A stretch of 64,000 bases of DNA from Actinomadura litoris. Its GTDB lineage: Bacteria; Actinomycetota; Actinomycetes; Streptosporangiales; Streptosporangiaceae. The position numbers were made by a program, and so were the translations under genes. The stretch covers positions 186,001-250,000 of the forward strand of contig NZ_WOFH01000014.1 of the NCBI RefSeq assembly GCF_009733595.1, in the 5' to 3' direction. Within the stretch, counting starts at the first letter, position 1. Each line of letters starts with the position of its first letter. Below the pieces are notes generated by a model. That model saw only the letters and a list, made by a program, of their open reading frames with translations. It ran no database searches and had not been told where the DNA came from. Below are positions 61,519 through 64,000 of the stretch, piece after piece.

Positions 61519-64000
61519 ATGCCTGGTGGACGGCCCGCGGGACGTGGACACGATCCCGATCCGGCTCTGGCTGAGTTGGCGGCATGGTTCAAGCAGGTCA
61601 TCAACGGATCCGGCCAGTCAATCAACGAGTTCGTTGTGCGGAACGGCTTGGACAAGAACATGGTCTATGGCGTCACCGGCGCCACGAAGTTGCCTAAGCC
61701 GGAGGTGCTACAGGGGTGGCTCCGCCTGTTGGCCCGCGACCCGGCCGAGGCCGACCCGATCTGGTGGAGGGCGAAAGAGGCATGGGAAAGGGCCGCCGAG
61801 GCCAAGGCGAGGGAGAAACAGCCGCAGCTGAAATCCTGGCTGGAGATCCCACAGCCTGATTCGGCCCTGCGGAACCTGCTTGAAGGGCTGATCGAGGCGG
61901 TCGACCAGCTTCCCTACTGGCTGCGGGGCATCGAGCAGCTCCCGCTTTCGCGGCTGTATGTCCGTCAGCGGCTCCGTCCTGACAGCGGCCCAGCCAACGG
62001 CGAGACCGGGAAGGGACGTGAACGGCAGGAGGCTCGACCCGACCCTGCCGACGACAGGCCGCGCACCGACGCCACCGGGACCGACACCACCCTCTCCGTT
62101 GCGGACGCGCTGAATGGCAGCACACACCTGCTGGTCACTGGCGAGCCCGGCGCCGGCAAGTCGACGCTCGGCCATCACCTCACCCTGTCCCTGGCACGAA
62201 TCTGGCTACGCCTGGACCCCCCGCACGATCCCCCGCTGGCGCAACCGGTCGTGCCCCTGCGGATCCCGGCCCGGACCGTGGCAGCGGAGGACGCCAAGGG
62301 CTGGAGCTCAGTGCTGGCAGAGGCCGCCCGGCGGACGCTGGGTCCGTTGCCGGTCGTGGATCCCAGCCCGCACCAGTTCAGCGGGAGAACACAGGGCGCG
62401 CCGTGGCTGATCGTCATCGACGGTCTCGACGAGATCCTCGACCGGACCACTCGCTCGGCGATCATCCGTGCGATCGCCAGACACGCACGGACAGGTGAGG
62501 ACTACCGGTTCATCATCACAACCCGTCCGCTGCCCGACGAGGAACTCACGCCCCTGCGGGCCGGAAACGTCGCGGAATGCCACCTGGAACCGTTCAAGCA
62601 CGATGACCTGCGACTGTTCGCCGCCGCCTGGTTCGCGGCCCAGGACTCCATCACCGCCGAGCATCACACAGCGGACTTCCTCCGCCAGGTCGAGGACCGC
62701 CGGCTCCGCGACCTTGTTCGCAATCCCCTCCTCGCCACCATCGCGGCCCTCGTCTACACCAAGGACCCCGACCGGTCGTTGCCCACCAACAGGGTCGACC
62801 TGTACGAGCGGTTTTTCGAGTATCTGGTCACCGACGACGAAGCCCACCGCCGCGAGACCGTGACCGAGTTGCGCCGTTTCCGCGATCCGGCCCGGCTCCA
62901 GTTCGCCGAGTGGGTCCACGCCCGCCGCGTCACCATCATCGAGGTTCTGGCCGGCGAGCGGCTGGACACGGAGATCCCGTTGAACGACGCCGCGTGCGCG
63001 TGGGTGCGCGAGCACAAGCCGCAGGACATGGGCCTTCCGCCGGGCTGGGAGGAAGACCTCATCCAGCTCCTGGGCAACACAGGGGTGTTCGTACGGGAAG
63101 GCACCGGCCTGCGTTTCCTGCACCACACCTTCGCCGAATTCCTTGCCGCCCGGGTGAAGGCCGCGGACATCCCGCCAGTGTTCCCCGACCTCGACGACTG
63201 GATCCAGCGCGGCCTTGAGGAGGCTCAGCGTACCTTCGTCCTTCTCACCTTCGTGCTCTGGGGACGCCGCCCCGGCAACGAGATCGGCCTGGTCCTGCGA
63301 CGGCTACTGCAAGGCAACCCAGAGTGCGTACTGCTCGCCGGACGGCTTTTAGCCGAAAGCAGTACGGTCTCCGGCGAGGACTCGGCAGAAGTCGTAGACC
63401 GACTCATCGACCTCGCCCTCGGCAACGCGCCGGAATACGAGCTGAACTACCCTCCGCCGGCGGTCAAGGATGCCGAGTCCGTCTTCGAGGTCCTCTCCAG
63501 CCTTAAGGAGAACTCCCAGGCCGCGTCCCGCCTCAACGAGCTGACCGCCCGGGGCGAGTTGCCGACGCCGACCCGCATCCACGCCGCAGCGGCCTTGGGC
63601 CTCGTCGCCGATACCGAGCGGGCCCTGGCCTCACTCACAGCCTTGGCCGAAACGCCTAGGCAGCCACGAGAGCGGGTACTCATCGCCGAGAACCTGCTCA
63701 AGCTCGCGTCGGACCGCGCCGATCTCGCGCGGTCCCTACTGCTCGGCGTCGCACACGACCCGCACGCCAAAGCGGAGTGGAGAATTGAGGCGGCGGAGAA
63801 GCTGGCGGAGATCGGCGAGCACCCCCACGCCGCGGAGACAGCCTTGGCGGTCCTGGCCGACCCCACCGCGGACAACTTCGAGCTCAGGACTGCCGCCAAG
63901 CTCCTCCTCAACGAAGACGGCTCGGCCGCCCTCGCTCAGAAGATAGCCGACGCCGCGAAATCGCCTTCCGGGCGTCGCTCTACGGCACAACGGGTTCTGA
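61519..64000 (+). CDS. NACHT-type STAND NTPase, truncated at window edge
   Basis: The ATG at 61519 follows GGCTGGAGGACGG. The N-terminal 80 residues contain an HTH-like segment (AWFKQVINGSGQSINEFVVR, then KNMVYGVTGATKLPKPEVLQ). A NACHT domain follows with Walker A GEPGAGKS at 208-215 and Walker B LIVIDGLDEI at 297-306, later RFIITTRPLPDEEL and DLVRNPLLATIAALVYTKD. From about 650 on, helical repeats (RVLIAENLLKLASDRADLAR, AAEKLAEIGEHPHAAETALA) look like a sensor solenoid. STAND NTPases detect phage or stress signals and oligomerise. 827 codons are visible and the gene runs off the right edge. Confidence 0.88.
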   Translation, partial: MPGGRPAGRGHDPDPALAELAAWFKQVINGSGQSINEFVVRNGLDKNMVYGVTGATKLPKPEVLQGWLRLLARDPAEADPIWWRAKEAWERAAEAKAREKQPQLKSWLEIPQPDSALRNLLEGLIEAVDQLPYWLRGIEQLPLSRLYVRQRLRPDSGPANGETGKGRERQEARPDPADDRPRTDATGTDTTLSVADALNGSTHLLVTGEPGAGKSTLGHHLTLSLARIWLRLDPPHDPPLAQPVVPLRIPARTVAAEDAKGWSSVLAEAARRTLGPLPVVDPSPHQFSGRTQGAPWLIVIDGLDEILDRTTRSAIIRAIARHARTGEDYRFIITTRPLPDEELTPLRAGNVAECHLEPFKHDDLRLFAAAWFAAQDSITAEHHTADFLRQVEDRRLRDLVRNPLLATIAALVYTKDPDRSLPTNRVDLYERFFEYLVTDDEAHRRETVTELRRFRDPARLQFAEWVHARRVTIIEVLAGERLDTEIPLNDAACAWVREHKPQDMGLPPGWEEDLIQLLGNTGVFVREGTGLRFLHHTFAEFLAARVKAADIPPVFPDLDDWIQRGLEEAQRTFVLLTFVLWGRRPGNEIGLVLRRLLQGNPECVLLAGRLLAESSTVSGEDSAEVVDRLIDLALGNAPEYELNYPPPAVKDAESVFEVLSSLKENSQAASRLNELTARGELPTPTRIHAAAALGLVADTERALASLTALAETPRQPRERVLIAENLLKLASDRADLARSLLLGVAHDPHAKAEWRIEAAEKLAEIGEHPHAAETALAVLADPTADNFELRTAAKLLLNEDGSAALAQKIADAAKSPSGRRSTAQRVL

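Overview
The window comes from a very GC-rich actinobacterium. Coding is dense, G or C fills nearly all third codon positions, GTG and TTG starts are common, and a WhiB protein, DUF6221- and DUF6248-type small proteins and a type I-E style CRISPR repeat are present. A Streptosporangiales-type host (Actinomadura-like) would fit, but that is inference; no rRNA or tRNA was seen to anchor it.

From position 1 to about 52,500 the window holds most of a large integrated element whose left end lies outside. Most genes run leftward in long trains with start-stop overlaps of 1 to 12 bases. From the right end the order is: a tyrosine integrase (51098-52498); a repressor (49892-50404) divergent from an XRE protein and an excisionase-like protein; a recombination cassette (PD-(D/E)XK exonuclease, HNH endonuclease, candidate annealing protein; 44633-46892); a long early operon with WhiB, DUF5131, a replication-initiator-like protein, ASCH, DUF4326, a DNA methyltransferase, a stand-alone RNA polymerase alpha C-terminal-domain protein and a NUDIX protein; and a bicistron of a 36-residue peptide with a PIMT-type methyltransferase. 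The far left (1-13822) has a second initiator-like protein, an HNH endonuclease, a DnaQ exonuclease, candidate virion proteins and the large terminase.

Between 14486 and 25748 a rightward block interrupts this. It resembles the transfer module of actinomycete conjugative elements: an FtsK/TraB-like ATPase, a DUF2637 (SpdB-like) membrane protein, small accessory proteins and a DUF457 membrane hydrolase. Two dense DNA repeat arrays flank and fill the DUF2637 gene: a 9-mer CCCACACCC array just after the ATPase gene and about 24 copies of CGTACG inside the DUF2637 gene. The element therefore carries both packaging and conjugation-type genes, and two initiator-like genes that each contain iteron-like repeats; the second also holds a consensus DnaA box.

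Right of the integrase is host chromosome with a history of insertions: an intact acyl-CoA dehydrogenase, a decayed second integrase, a decayed hydroxyphenylpyruvate-dioxygenase-like gene, a small lipoprotein, a HEAT-repeat-like protein and a frameshifted HTH gene. It ends with an orphan degenerate CRISPR array and the first 827 codons of a NACHT-type STAND NTPase, which suggests a defence locus.
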